A DNA stretch of 64,000 bases from Brassica napus (lineage: Eukaryota > Streptophyta > Magnoliopsida > Brassicales > Brassicaceae). Positions 1 to 11,498 of this stretch are shown here, piece by piece. The translations under genes and the position numbers were made by a program. Positions within the stretch are counted from its first letter, which is position 1. Every line of letters begins with the position of its first letter. The notes under the pieces are model-generated. The model saw nothing but the letters and a program-made list of their open reading frames with translations, was not told the origin of the DNA and searched no databases. The stretch spans positions 6,285,726 to 6,349,725 of the forward strand of contig NC_063448.1 in the NCBI RefSeq assembly GCF_020379485.1, given 5' to 3'.

Positions 1-1039
1 AAAGACCCAACAAAATGATCCTCCCTATTAAATATTAATCAAATATCAGTATAAGATATTATACATACATATATATGGGTAATTTGTAATTTTGTGAGCT
101 GTGTTTGTAATATCGTTATATTCATTATATATATAGAAATGTGGTATATGTATAACCAAGTGGTGTTATCTCAATGGTTTCATTTTGTCATTGGTGGATG
201 TTGTCACAAACACACATAAAACTTGCTTGTAGTAAAAAAATGATTGAATATTTGCAGAGTTCCAAGTTTTGTTGTAATCTTTTCTTCGATACATTGTATA
301 TAATAGACTTCTTACATCCGAAAATCGTCAGAGGAAACCAAAACAAAAAAAAATGATGGGGATTGGTACACAAAAAATGAATCAAACATTGACAAGATAT
401 GTTCTTACATCAAGAACAACAACCTTACAAGATGTCACAGTCAAGAACAGGCTCAGACTCTTGAGTCCCATCCCAGAAAACTGAAGTAACAAAAATAAGC
501 CTAACACATGAAGCTTGATTAGTTATATACCCTTTTCCCCATTTGAACCCATTCATCAACACTACTGTACAATGCAGATTTGGACCACGGGGTTTACCTT
601 CAGAAGAACTTCAACAAGACAATACGGCTTTAGACTCGAGAAGCAAAACCACCAATGACAGCTTTGTGTTTGTAGAGAGAAAGTCAAAAGCTGCTTTGCA
701 CGGTGCTTGATCAACAGTAAGAATTAATCATTCGATGATAAATGGACAACAAAGAGGAAGTATCTATAAGAACAATAAAACCAATGATCAAGAAACATCA
801 CTAACAGCGATCCATTGAAGAAGCTAATGCGACAGCGATACAATTGGTGGCCGATGGTACCATCCAGTAGCTAAAATTAATCTGCTAATAAAGCATCAGT
901 TAATTAGCAAAGCAACTTGTTTGGTTTATTATTTTACAATAACATTTAAACTAATGAAAGTTACCTCTTCATGTGACAGTTTCTCTACTGAAGTGTGCCT
1001 TCGCCAGCTAGCTAGCACATAAGATGAGACAATAACTTT
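1..1039. other. Left edge and 3' region of the PPR gene
   Basis: No convincing coding region is seen. The part next to the PPR stop codon reads on the minus strand as a 3' UTR with one short intron: a donor GAAGAG|GTAACT at 964 and an acceptor TTATTAGCAG at 882 would remove 83 bases. The rest (about 1-880) is AT-rich and could be further 3' UTR or intergenic DNA. The short open frames at 174-385 on both strands have no recognisable motifs. Confidence 0.4.
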
Positions 1040-3626
1040 TCAAGGCAATAAACCTGCTTTAATTGTCCAAGCAAGCACATCTGATGACTTGATCATCACC
1101 CTGCAGATATCTAAATCAGGCGAAACTCCCCGTGATAACATCAGGCAGAAGAAGAACTTAGCCTCCTTTGCCAATCCTCTCCTACACAGACGATTGATCA
1201 CCGCACTGTAATCCCTAACAGAAACATCGAATCCTCTATCTAGCACCTGACAAAACAGCTTCACCGCCACTTCAGGATCACCTTTTACACAATGCGCCTT
1301 GATCAGTGTAGCATAAGCAAATTTCGATAAACTAGCATCCCTCTCCTGAAGCGAACAGAGAAACCTCTCAGCATCCTTTAAGTAACCGTAGAAACAAAGG
1401 CCGTTGATTAGAATATCATAAGTGGCAGGCGTGGGCTCAAGGTTTCGAGATTTCATTTCTTCGAATAACTCAAACGCTCTGAACAAATCTTTAGCCCTGC
1501 ATAGATGCTGAATAACAGTGTTGTAAGTGATCTGATCTGGAGTTACACCTTCGGAAGCCATGTCCCGCAGTACCTGGTTGTATTTCTCGATTTTCTGGCC
1601 TATGCAAAGTCCTTTGATGATCACAGAGTATGTGAAGTTGGTCGGTGAGATCCCATTCGCTTTCATCTCACGGCGCAACTCGTCTACCTTTTCAGTATCT
1701 CCACAGTTAGCATATGCATTCATCAGAGTTGTGTAACTCACAGCGCTTGGAACCAAGTTATATAACTTGATGACATCCAAGACCTTTCTAGCCTCAGCTA
1801 TGTTCTGAGTCTTGCAATAACCGTGAATCAAAGAATTGAAAGTGGCGACATTCGGAGTTATCCCACTCTCTGTCACTAATCTGAATAACTCTAACGCCTC
1901 CTCAATGCAACCAGACTTTGCATACCCATCAATAACGATATTGTACAGGATAATATCAAGTGTGCAGCCGGTTGAGATCAGAGAATTCAAAAGCGCTCTT
2001 GCCTCAAGTATCATCCCTTTCCGACATAAACCAAGCAGCATAGCACCATGCGTCCTCGAATTCGGGAGTATTCTTTTGGAACACATCTCGTCGTAAAGCC
2101 AAATAGCCAAATCAAGCTCTCCTAATCTACACAAGCCATGAATCACAATAGAATACGCCACGAAATCAGGTCTTACACCATTGGCTTTCATTCTATAGAA
2201 CAGCGAGAAAGCTTCTTCGATCCGTCCTGTTTTACATAAACCGCTGAGCATCACACTGCAGGGGATGACGCTGTTCAACTCAAACCCTCTCGACAACATA
2301 TCCTTCAGCAGTCTCAAGCCCTTGTCTATGTTCCCTAACTGGCAATGACCACATAGTAATATCGTGTATGTAATAACATCAGGAGTCAAACCTTTATCAA
2401 GCATCTGTTGAATGACCTCCCAAACCCATTTGATCATACCGAGGAGATGAAACCCTTTCGCAAGAATATTGTACGTCACGGTATCAGGCTCCACTCCGTG
2501 GATACTCATATCACCAGCCAGTTCCAAAGCTTCTCCGATTGAACCAGCTAGACAGAGTCCGTTGATGAGTATGTTGTGGCTATGTACACTAGGAACCAAT
2601 CCGCATTTCAAAACTGTACAGAGAAACGACTTGGCCGTATCTACAAAACCTAATTTACAGTAAGCTGACATTATACTATTGAAAGAAACTACAGAGGGGC
2701 CAATGTCTTTCCACTGGGAAGTCCGGAGGAAAGAAACTGCGTCTTCTAGCTTTTGTTGGCGACACAATCCATCTACAACTGTTGAGTACGTGTGCTCGTT
2801 CTTAGACTCGATGGCCTTGTACAGATCCCACATCTTATCTGTTTCTCTCAAGTTGTACAAGATTGAGTTGTATGCTTGTGTAGAGACACTCAAGTTCAGA
2901 TCCCTCATCTTCTCCAGTATATAAAGAGAATCATCAACCATTTTGGATCTCGATGAGAGAAACAGCAACATATCCCAAACTACGTTGGTAGAATCCCACT
3001 TCCTGAAGCTAGTAGAGAGAAGCTCACATAGCGAAAATGCTGAACCAGAGCCTAAAAGAAAAAGCAATAAGGTCATATTCAGGTAACAAACGAAGAAGAA
3101 GATTTCTACATTACACAACTCTAAAGGTTCCTCTTTTATACAAAAGCTCTAAGCATTAAGCGAAATTGAACAACTTGCCTTCTTCTTGGAGGAGCTCTTC
3201 CAAAACCACTTGAAGCTCTTTGAAACGTCTTTGACCGGCTAAGATATGCGAAACCAACAACGAGGAGAGCCTCGAGTGGCGAAACCCATAAACATCTTTC
3301 AGCTCTTTGAAAAACCAAACCGAAAGATCCGAACTTTCACCCATCAATTCACACATGATCTCTTCGACGTGGACCTGCTTCAACTCCGAAGCCAAGCTTC
3401 GAAACTGACGCCCGTGGAGATACTCCCGGAACCCGATCTTCTTCATCCCGAAGAGAATCTCTCGACGGAAGTAATCTCTCTGATCCGATGCGAAATTGGC
3501 TGCGGAAAGCGGCTCGTCGTCGAGTTTCGCGACGGAGGAGGAGGGTTTAGTGGATGAGAGGGAAGAGAAAGGAGAGAGGACACGGGACAATTTGCTTGGA
3601 TTGAATGCAATCCATCTGCAGATCAT
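1040..3626 (-). CDS. Pentatricopeptide repeat protein (P class)
   Basis: PPR proteins bind organellar RNA and act in processing, stability or translation in mitochondria or chloroplasts. Two exons, 3626-3179 and 3051-1040, join in frame to give 819 residues. The start ATG at 3626 opens a Ser/Arg-rich leader (MICRWIAFNPSKLSRVL...) suited to organelle import. From roughly residue 190 to the C-terminus the protein is a chain of about 15-17 degenerate 35-residue repeats with P-type signatures such as VVSFNSIMSAYCKLG, DTVTYNILAKGF and NVATFNSLIHGYCKT. No E or DYW extension follows, so it is a P-class member. The intron has a GC donor (AAG|GCAAGT) and the acceptor CTTTTAG. The next gene is divergent, with about 1.1 kb between the starts. 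From memory the position and sequence match At1g13630. No internal stop or frameshift was found. Confidence 0.9.
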
Positions 3627-4711
3627 GGAATTTGGGAATTAGGGTTTGCCAATTCGGGAGACTCCCTTGTCGTTTCCAGAGAAAATTTAGAGAATTGAGA
3701 GTCGCCGGAGAGAAAAATTTGTTTTCCCGGAAAGTTTGGGAGGGCAGAGACGGAGAAGACGACAAGGGTTTTAAGATTTTCGGGTTTATGATTTAAAACC
3801 TAATTCCGGTTTTCAACTAACCGAATCTATTATCCGTTCCGGTTCTATTTCTAGAGCGGTTTCAAAATCATTGGTACAGTACTGTCCGTCTACACGGATA
3901 GTTAGTTATATACACATCAATTTACCCCTCTGTTTACATGCAATAACATCCATTTAACTAATTTAGACAAACTAAACATATATACGTAGAGAGAGATGAG
4001 CCTTCTTTGTCTGAAATAGGCGAAACGTTGATGTCTCTTTAAAATCAACATGCAGCAGCAAAGAGTAGAAGCTAAGAATAATCCTCTTTTACGATTATTT
4101 AATTTACTTTATTTGATTAAATCCTTTTTATTTCATCACTAAAAGATTTGGCGAGTGCGAGCTAGACTATTGTGGTTTTTAAACAGCATCTTATTCCAAG
4201 ATTAGCAGTTTTTCATCACAAAATTAAAAGTTACAGAACTTATATTTGTTATACATCCATTCATGCATGTATCATACTCAAATTTGATTATACATCTATC
4301 AATTAGTGTTTCAAATCAAATACACAAAGAGAACTCTAACAAATTAAATATTAAAGTTGATGGATTCCAAAAGGTAATAAGATGGATCACTTCACCAGCT
4401 TGGTTGTCTGTCACCTTTCTTGATACATGCATTAGATCTAAAACACCTTAAATATATATTGCAAAATCGTGCCATGTCTTTTTCAACTTAAATAAATTTC
4501 ATTACCAAGAGATACATGAAACTGCCGTTTCTTTATACACTAGTGGAGGAATTATTCAAATATGGTAAAATTTCACAAACATGAAATCTACATTTCACCA
4601 ACTTAGGTGTAGTTACTTCTATCGAGCTATTGATCTCCATTTTTTGGTGCACTGCTCTCCCTATAAGTACCTGTGATCATCTTTTGTTTTTATTTACTCT
4701 ATGAACCAAAC
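3627..4711. promoter_or_regulatory. Divergent promoter region, PPR / glycosylase
   Basis: About 1.1 kb separates two divergent start codons. The first 150 bases beside the PPR start are GC-richer and probably its 5' UTR. A CTATAAGTA TATA-like box lies at about 4661, some 50 bases before the glycosylase ATG. The middle is AT-rich, with no recognised gene or repeat. Confidence 0.45.
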
Positions 4712-6127
4712 ATGTACAAAGCAAGCCCTAATAGAAGAGCCATCTTGGAGAAAAGTAAGAGTGTAAGAGAAAAGGAGACTAAGCAAACATCAAATTTCTT
4801 TGCCAAACACTTAAAGAGGATATATCCGATCACGCTACAACGTAGTACTTCTTCTTCTTTCTCACTCTCTTCCATATCTCTATCACTCTCTCAAAACTCC
4901 ACCGATTCCTCTGCCACGGATTCAACTTCCACGTTAGAACAAAGGATCTCTCTAGCACTCGGTTTAATATCATCTCCTCGTAGAAGAGAAACATTTGTTC
5001 CTAAAACTATTCCGCGACAACAAGAACAACGTCTACATGAGGATTTCAATAGTGATGAACCAAAGAGGTGTAATTGGATCACCAAGAAAAGTGGTAAGAT
5101 CATTGAGAAATGTCCTAAACTAAAACCATATATGTATAGTATCTTATATCTATATACAAGTTAATTAGAGGATCATTAATGTGATTAAACTAAAACAGTT
5201 CCGTTATGATCATGATAAGTAAAATATAACGAGGGTTTTTTGTTGTTTCGTTGTAGATGAAGTCTACGTAACGTTTCATGATCAGCAATGGGGAGTCCCT
5301 GTCTATGATGATAAGTATGATTATAGCTTCCACAATTGTATACCATGCTTACAGTTCAATTGTTTAAGAAAAAAAAATATTATTTTTGAATGATGATGAC
5401 TAATCATTAAACCAGCTTGCTTTTTGAGTACCTTGCCATGTCGGGAATGTTAATGGACTATAACTGGACTGAGATTTTAAAACGCAAAGAACTCTTTAGG
5501 TGAAATCTCTAACTACTTTTCATAAATTGCTATAGTATACCTGTAGATAATAATTTTATGGATGTTAATGAAATTTTTTGAAAGTAGAGAAGCATTTTGT
5601 GAGTTTGACCCAAATCTGGTGGTCAATATGGGAGAGAAAGAGATCACAGAGATTGCATCAAACAAAGCAATAATGCTACAAGAGAGTAGAGTCAGGTGTA
5701 TAGTTGACAATGCCAGATGCATAACCAAGGCAAGTTCCCATATTTTCTTCCCATTTTTCTTGCGAAGCACCTCTATATAATCTCTTGTATAGATTTCTGT
5801 TACACCTTTGTTTTATATTATAATAACAAACAAAACTTTTTTTTGCAGGTGGTCAAGGAGTTTGGATCATTTAGCAGCTACATGTGGGGGTTTATGGATT
5901 ACAAACCGATTATTAACAGATTCAAATATTCAAGAAATGTACCACTGAGATCTCCCAAGGCTGAGATAATTAGCAAAGATATGATCAAACGAGGGTTTCG
6001 ATTCGTCGGTCCAGTTATCGTACATTCTTTCATGCAAGCGGCAGGGTTAACAATTGATCACCTCGTTGATTGTTTTAGACATGGTGATTGTGTGAGCCTC
6101 GCTGAGAGGCCATGGAGGCATATATGA
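4712..6127 (+). CDS. DNA-3-methyladenine glycosylase I (TAG) family
   Basis: TAG-type enzymes remove 3-methyladenine from alkylated DNA and start base-excision repair; plant members are thought to be nuclear. Five exons fit in frame: 4712-5093, 5257-5314, 5416-5499, 5588-5729 and 5849-6127, giving 314 residues. The first 120 residues are Ser-rich and variable, as in plant homologues. The catalytic fold starts at KRCNW and continues with FHDQQWGVPVYDD, then EYLAMSGMLMDYNWTEIL. The four residues of the zinc snap known from E. coli Tag appear conserved: Cys in RCNW, His in FHDQQWG, and His and Cys in DHLVDC. Intron 4 uses a GC donor (ACCAAG|GCAAGTTC). A longer reading frame upstream begins at GTG, so the ATG at 4712 was chosen. 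From memory this corresponds to At1g13635. Confidence 0.88.
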
Positions 6128-7314
6128 TATTTGGACTGAGGCTAATCAAGTTTTTCGGTTCATTTTGGGGTAAAACATATTTGGGAACATATTTTCGAGC
6201 GTTTGACTTTTTCTTTGGTTTAATAAAAGTATTTGAAATCAAACTGCTTGTTATTTCAAGGTTTTTGATCCCTTATCAAACTTATATAGTTTATGGTTTT
6301 GATTGGATTTTACTCTTATATCGAAATGTATGGATCTGCCTTTTTCAGCAAAAACATATTATAACTACATTGCTTATAATTTGATTAGGTATTTAACCGA
6401 ACTTTCATTTTCAGTTCGGTTTGGCTTTTCCCTAAACTAAAAGCTGTACTTTATGTTGAATACAGCTGAATAGGGCCTTAATTTATTTGTTTCTTTTTAA
6501 CAGGAGAATAAATTTCAATAAATCATACAATAATTAAGAAAATGCCTTTTAAGTGAAAATTAATCATTAACGCCGACAGAGAACAAAAATTGCTAAGATG
6601 ATCTTGTTTACTTTTGCTGTAATTGATTTACTGTATTTTCTAAGCTTTTCAGATCATTTCTACATGTCGGCTTCCCATGCAATGAGAACCAAAGTTATTC
6701 AAAATGCTTCCATTAAAACCTTAAAATTATTCAAAACAAATATGAAGAAAAAGATTTCAGAGACTAAGTTTCCCAATAATTCCAATGTCTCTTAACAGTT
6801 TCAACGTTGAACAAGTTGGTTACAAGTTTAAATAAAGTATCAAGACTTTAAAGAAAATGCTTTTGTAAGGACATTGACAAGCAGACAAGTAATGGTCATT
6901 GATGTGGCTGTGATAAATTGTGTCCACTAAAGTATAAGTTTATCACAAACACATCTCATTCTCAGACCAAACGATGACAAGTTGCCATAAAATTAACAAA
7001 AGCAGGAATGAAGATAACAATGGATGAATGATACGTTTCGATTTTGTTTGAATAACTTTAGCTGAAAGATAGTAAAAACCTTAATTTTAACTGGTTAAAT
7101 ATTGGGCAACTATTGTTATTCTTGTAAACATGAGAAAAAAATAGAAATATTTACGAAGCACTACAGATGATAAAAAAGAACTTTATTCGCATTGCAATTG
7201 TTCGTCGTGGCCACAAAAGCAAGCTAATCGTAACGTAGATAACAAGTCACTACTTCAAACCCCGTGAGACGTAAACTCCTCGGTCTTTTCTATTATGTGA
7301 AGTCTTGTATGTTC
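6128..7314. other. Intergenic region between convergent genes
   Basis: AT-rich spacer holding the 3' ends of the glycosylase gene (plus strand) and the kinase gene (minus strand). AATAAA-like signals occur at about 6221-6226 and 6507-6512. Small open frames (6598-6795, 7264-7449) show no protein motifs. No transposon ends were seen. Confidence 0.5.
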
Positions 7315-9150
7315 TCAAAACTGGCACGATGTACCAAGTCTCTGTCTACTCCTCAACGTCATGGTCCGACGCTCTGCAAAAGCAGAGTCGAGCAACTCCT
7401 GAAACTTCTCCAAGAACACAACCCATTCGGCTTCTATCATGTCTGCTAACTTCACAAAGTTTGTGCTGACCGGCAGCAGCACGTTCGCGCTCTTGTGACT
7501 TGACAATGTCTTCTCAGTTTCGTCTCTTGGAGTGTTCAGGTACATGGATCCCATTTTGTTGTCCTTCGTTAATGTCGAGAGCTCTGAGAGAGATAGAGCA
7601 AGTCCTGCCTCTTCTTCGGTTTCATCCTCTTCTTCCTCCTCTAGCTTTCCAAGTGAAGAACGTCCGTTTGAAAATGGGTTTTTGACGATGAGGGTTTGTG
7701 TCTTGGAGCTATAAACCGAATCTAAGTCACTGTAGTCTAGATCAAACTGAAACTCTGTCTCTCCTTCTACATCTGACCTGAGAGATAAAATGTCTCCTTC
7801 TGCGATCAATCTCTTGGCTTCGATACCCAACATTTCAAGTACACTTGGAACTTCTCCTCCTGCGTGGAACTCCCGAGTCATCATCTCACCAATCTCTGCA
7901 AGACAGAGTCCATAAGCAGCCGCTTCTTTAAGGAAAACAGTACACAGAGCTAGAACCCTAAGACAAGCCTCTCGAATCATTGGAAGCTCTCTTCGCAGCA
8001 TTTCACAGTCTTTCACAGGATCAAGACTTAGTATGTAGTCAAGCTCTTCTTCAGAGAAAGGTATCGACGCCTGAGGCCAATGAATCCACTCAAAGTAAGG
8101 ATCTTCGAGTGTTTCTGGCAAGCAAAGGCCGTGATCTATCGGAATAAGCTCCACTTGACCAAACCTACCATCAGGCTTCTTCACCAAAAGGTTTCCACCA
8201 TGCCGGTCTGTGTTGAGAATCCTTATGTCCAATATCCCAATGCGGTGCACAGAAGCAACCGGAAAGCTTGAAGTCCCGTGATCGCTAGCATCAAAATCGT
8301 GAGCTACAAACTTCTGGAACGAAGCAATCTTGCTGCTGACCAGCTTCTTCTTCTCACGAGATCTGTTACCGTTCACTCCATCGTTGACATTGAATACAGT
8401 GTGTGTTATCTTCACGAGTGCCGTAGGGGGAACATTAGCAAAGTGATCATGGTCAAGAAGGTAGGCAGCAACTTCTCTATATCCGGTTTCTCCGACACGC
8501 ACAGAAGGCTTTAAACCAGGATCCCCAAGCGATTTCCCTGTGAAGCCTTTAGGGTTATTCGGAGCAAACGGTTCTTCATCTGTAGGCTTGACAATTGCAA
8601 CGCTCTGACCCTTCTCATTCCTAAAATAGTACGCCCCTCCCATCCCACCATTAACAGGGATCGGCTCTACACCTGCTTTCATCGCCTCAACAATGTCATT
8701 AGCCGTTTGCTTCAAAGACAGAAAACAACGCGAGTGACTAAGTATCTCAATAGGAGCACTTAGATCTTTTCTCTGCAGATCACTCCCAGTAGGTGACAGA
8801 CACGGAGTAGACGAGCTTCTGTGCATTAAGTTACGCTTCAGCAGAAGCGGAGAATCATTCCTCACAGCACTCAAGTCATCGTTCTTCAGCACCATATCCC
8901 CAAAGGTCAAGGAACTTTCCTCCGTGGGGAGGTTAAAGGCAATCTGAAGCCTCTTTTTAACAGTATGAACGTTGTCACTACGGTCAAGATCCATCCCCAA
9001 AACACAGCCAGTTTCGGTTTGCACGAAAACACGTCTTCGTCCTGAAGAGTGGCGATGAAGCAGATGATGATGCTTGAACTCCTTCGATTCCATATTTCTA
9101 GATCCATGAAATTCCCCTTTAATGGGAGACTTGAAGACTGCCATTGCCAT
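7315..9150 (-). CDS. Ubiquitin-like-domain PI 4-kinase gamma
   Basis: A single coding exon of 611 residues. Plant gamma-type PI4K proteins join a ubiquitin-like domain to a PI3/PI4-kinase catalytic domain; several of them act as Ser/Thr protein kinases on their targets rather than as lipid kinases. One ubiquitin-like domain covers about residues 38-108 (RRVFVQTETG to PLLLKRN). The kinase part covers about 150-430, with the Gly-rich stretch GGMGGAYYF, a VAIVKP lysine motif, the catalytic loop LNTDRHGGNLL and the metal-binding PIDHGLCLPE. The C-terminal 150 residues are acidic and variable. The start ATG follows a leader where a 5' UTR intron is likely (donor ATCTAG|GTTTCT at 9532, acceptor ACACCAG at 9198). 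Both ends are intact. From memory it matches At1g13640, in the right order next to its neighbours. Confidence 0.92.
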   Translation of the reverse strand: MAMAVFKSPIKGEFHGSRNMESKEFKHHHLLHRHSSGRRRVFVQTETGCVLGMDLDRSDNVHTVKKRLQIAFNLPTEESSLTFGDMVLKNDDLSAVRNDSPLLLKRNLMHRSSSTPCLSPTGSDLQRKDLSAPIEILSHSRCFLSLKQTANDIVEAMKAGVEPIPVNGGMGGAYYFRNEKGQSVAIVKPTDEEPFAPNNPKGFTGKSLGDPGLKPSVRVGETGYREVAAYLLDHDHFANVPPTALVKITHTVFNVNDGVNGNRSREKKKLVSSKIASFQKFVAHDFDASDHGTSSFPVASVHRIGILDIRILNTDRHGGNLLVKKPDGRFGQVELIPIDHGLCLPETLEDPYFEWIHWPQASIPFSEEELDYILSLDPVKDCEMLRRELPMIREACLRVLALCTVFLKEAAAYGLCLAEIGEMMTREFHAGGEVPSVLEMLGIEAKRLIAEGDILSLRSDVEGETEFQFDLDYSDLDSVYSSKTQTLIVKNPFSNGRSSLGKLEEEEEDETEEEAGLALSLSELSTLTKDNKMGSMYLNTPRDETEKTLSSHKSANVLLPVSTNFVKLADMIEAEWVVFLEKFQELLDSAFAERRTMTLRSRQRLGTSCQF

Positions 9151-10370
9151 CTCTCAGAACCAACACGGAGCTCAACAAGGCAGAAGGAAACTTTAGCCTG
9201 GTGTTACATCAGGTAAGCCATCTGCATAAAGACACCGAATACGATCAGAACTCTAGAAGATTTATCTTTATATCTAGATTTAAAGCCACCTTCTTTATCT
9301 CGGTTTCTACACAGATACTGAAGACTACTTGGAGATATCTTCTTTGTGCACACCTCTTGAAACGTTTATCCATCACACACATCTTTTTATCCACGAAACT
9401 TTAAACAATCAACACAACGAACATGATCTTCCTTATAATGATCAAAACAGATTCAGAGATTCCGAGAACTACAACCTAACAGATGAAACATAACGAGAAT
9501 CAGCGATTTGAAGAAGAAAACTCACAAGAAACCTAGATCTGAAGATTTTCAGTTACATCGTAAGCATCGTGGACGAAGAGGAGACACTGAGGGAGGGAGC
9601 AAACTCAAGAAAGAGATCTTCGATGGAGGCAATGACTCGCTCAAATCCGACTCAGTGAGTCACTGATCCTTTAGCCTCCTCTCCTCTCCTCCGTCTCTTC
9701 TATCTCTCTCTCTCGCGACGGCCTTTTTTAAACTCCAGCGAAGTATGGGCCATGGTTACTTTATCATCACTGGTGACACGTCGGCTTTGTATTTTAATTT
9801 TATTTTTGTAATATCTAAAACAGGCCAAGAGAGCCGTCCGATGGATAGTTCCGTACGAGATAACAGCCGTTCGATTGAGGCATGATACGTGGCTCTCACT
9901 GAGGGGGACACGCTGTGATGAAAAAGGGAGATTAGATAATGACGTGGCAACTTGTACCGTCTTTACTGACGAATACGACAAGATTGTATACAGTTTCCTT
10001 AACAAGTTGCAAACAAATGGGCCTTGGTACTTAAAAAAGCCCATATAACATAAGGAAATAACAATCAAGAGTTTGCCGCAACTTAGGGTTTGTGCCTTGT
10101 GTTTGAAGCAACACATGAAACTTGGGGAAAAACCCTCAAAACTCAAAAACAAAAACAATATTTACTGAAATCAAGGCACCCTCGATCTGCAGAATCTACA
10201 ACAGATAAGAGAGTAATGTCTCCAACCTTTTTCCTGTCTCTTCTTAGCTCTCACCATTCTTGCAGGACTGCTGTTCCATTCACGTTGCAATCTGTATTCA
10301 CAAAAATGGTTATGCAGATAATAAGTTGATTTATATATGTTTGTGAGTGTATGTATGTACGTATGTATAT
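9151..10370 (-). promoter_or_regulatory. 5' UTR and promoter of the PI4K gene
   Basis: The leader runs to about 9650 and probably holds a 335-base intron (9198-9532). Around 9670-9720 there is a CT-rich stretch (CTCCTCTCCTCTCCTCC, TCTCTCTCTCTCGCG), which is typical of plant promoters and leaders. The remainder up to 10370 includes the 3' UTR of the next minus-strand gene. The 152-residue minus frame at 9700-10158 has no motif and is taken as chance. Confidence 0.45.
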
Positions 10371-11498
10371 TTACACTGGGAAAGCGAAGGAGTTTGCGCT
10401 GACAGTGCTTCCATCAGATCGAGCTGAGAGGCTTCCGGAGATTGAGATGGGTCCAGAGTAAGTTATATGAGCTAAACCTGACTCTGCTGCTTCAGAGAAA
10501 CTTCTTGCACCAAACTCATAACTTGAGAAGAGATGGTGATGATCATAAGAGTCCTCTACGAGTACATTGTTTAGCCGTTGGTTCTCTGGTTCCACCGTTT
10601 CTGAGGGAAGATATCTCCAGCTAACTGATTTTTTCTCCACTGTTTTCCTCTGTTCTATATCACGGCCTAGGTCTCCTTCAGGCTCATTAGTGTTGACATT
10701 GTTGAGAGGTTTATTGGAATCCTCCATTGATATAATATCTCTCAAGGTCAAAGCCTTGTTAGAGACACTTTCTGATTCAGCTACTACATTTTCAAGTGGC
10801 GGTTTCTCGCAACCAACTTCATCTCCAGTCACAACCAACTCCATAACATCTTTAGTGTCAACACATTCTTCAGGCTTGTTGTCTTCTGAGGACTTGGGTT
10901 CGGAAACATTCCCATTTACTTTGAGAGTTTCTTCCTTGTTGAATAAGAACTTCTCCTGCACCATAGGCACACCCTCATCGACACATATATCTTTGACGAC
11001 GATTTGAGTAGGCTCCTTGCAGTTACAAACTACGCTCTCTTGTAAGTCGCATGCTGATACATTCTTGTCCATAAACATTTTGTCGCTTATGCTTTGTAGA
11101 TCATTCATAGTGGTTGCCTGGTTGCGGCCTGAAGATAATATAGCTTCGTCTCTGCAGAAGACAACAATTGAGATCAGGTAGGTCAATCTCTTCCCAAATT
11201 ATAGCAACCCGTTGAGGAGAAACATAGAGCTAAAAAGAAGTTATGTGTATAAGAGTATCATTTGAATGGAAGTCACAAAAGGTAATTTACACACGGTCGT
11301 AGATGGTTTATCAAGGGCATGGCCCCCAGAAGTCAAAACAAATGATGAGTCTCTCCACTATTCCATTTGTAAAGTGATATTAAAGACAGTAAAAGATGCA
11401 ATCAACAACCATCATTTCAACTTTTGTTGATGGAAAGAAAAAAAAAAGACATGAGCATTATACAAAATTCAAACCTAATGCGAGAAGACATGATGATA
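10371..11498 (-). CDS. gar2-related plant protein (unknown function)
   Basis: Proposed CDS: 11491-11475 joined to 11151-10371, giving 265 residues with the phase preserved (ATT AG|A GAC). The first coding piece sits in a 24-base micro-exon (11475-11498) flanked by AACCAG and AG|GTTTGA. The main exon follows the acceptor TTCTGCAG. A non-coding first exon probably ends at about 12351 (GAGAAG|GTATGTCG). The protein is acidic and Ser/Glu-rich. It has a central segment WRYLPSET and a C-terminal block with SYEFGARSFSEAAESGL and ISISGSLSARSDGSTVSANS. This end is the recognisable signature of a plant family annotated as 18S pre-ribosomal assembly gar2-related (recalled At1g13650 / At2g03810). That name comes from low-complexity similarity and no role is proven. 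Confidence 0.7.

Noticed and set aside
4673..4711. Upstream extension of the glycosylase reading frame
   Set aside because: It would start at GTG and lies just after a TATA-like box, so the ATG at 4712 was chosen.
9700..10158. 152-residue minus-strand frame between PI4K and gar2-related genes
   Set aside because: No motif or plausible domain; it lies in promoter and UTR sequence and ends in RERER from a CT-rich repeat.
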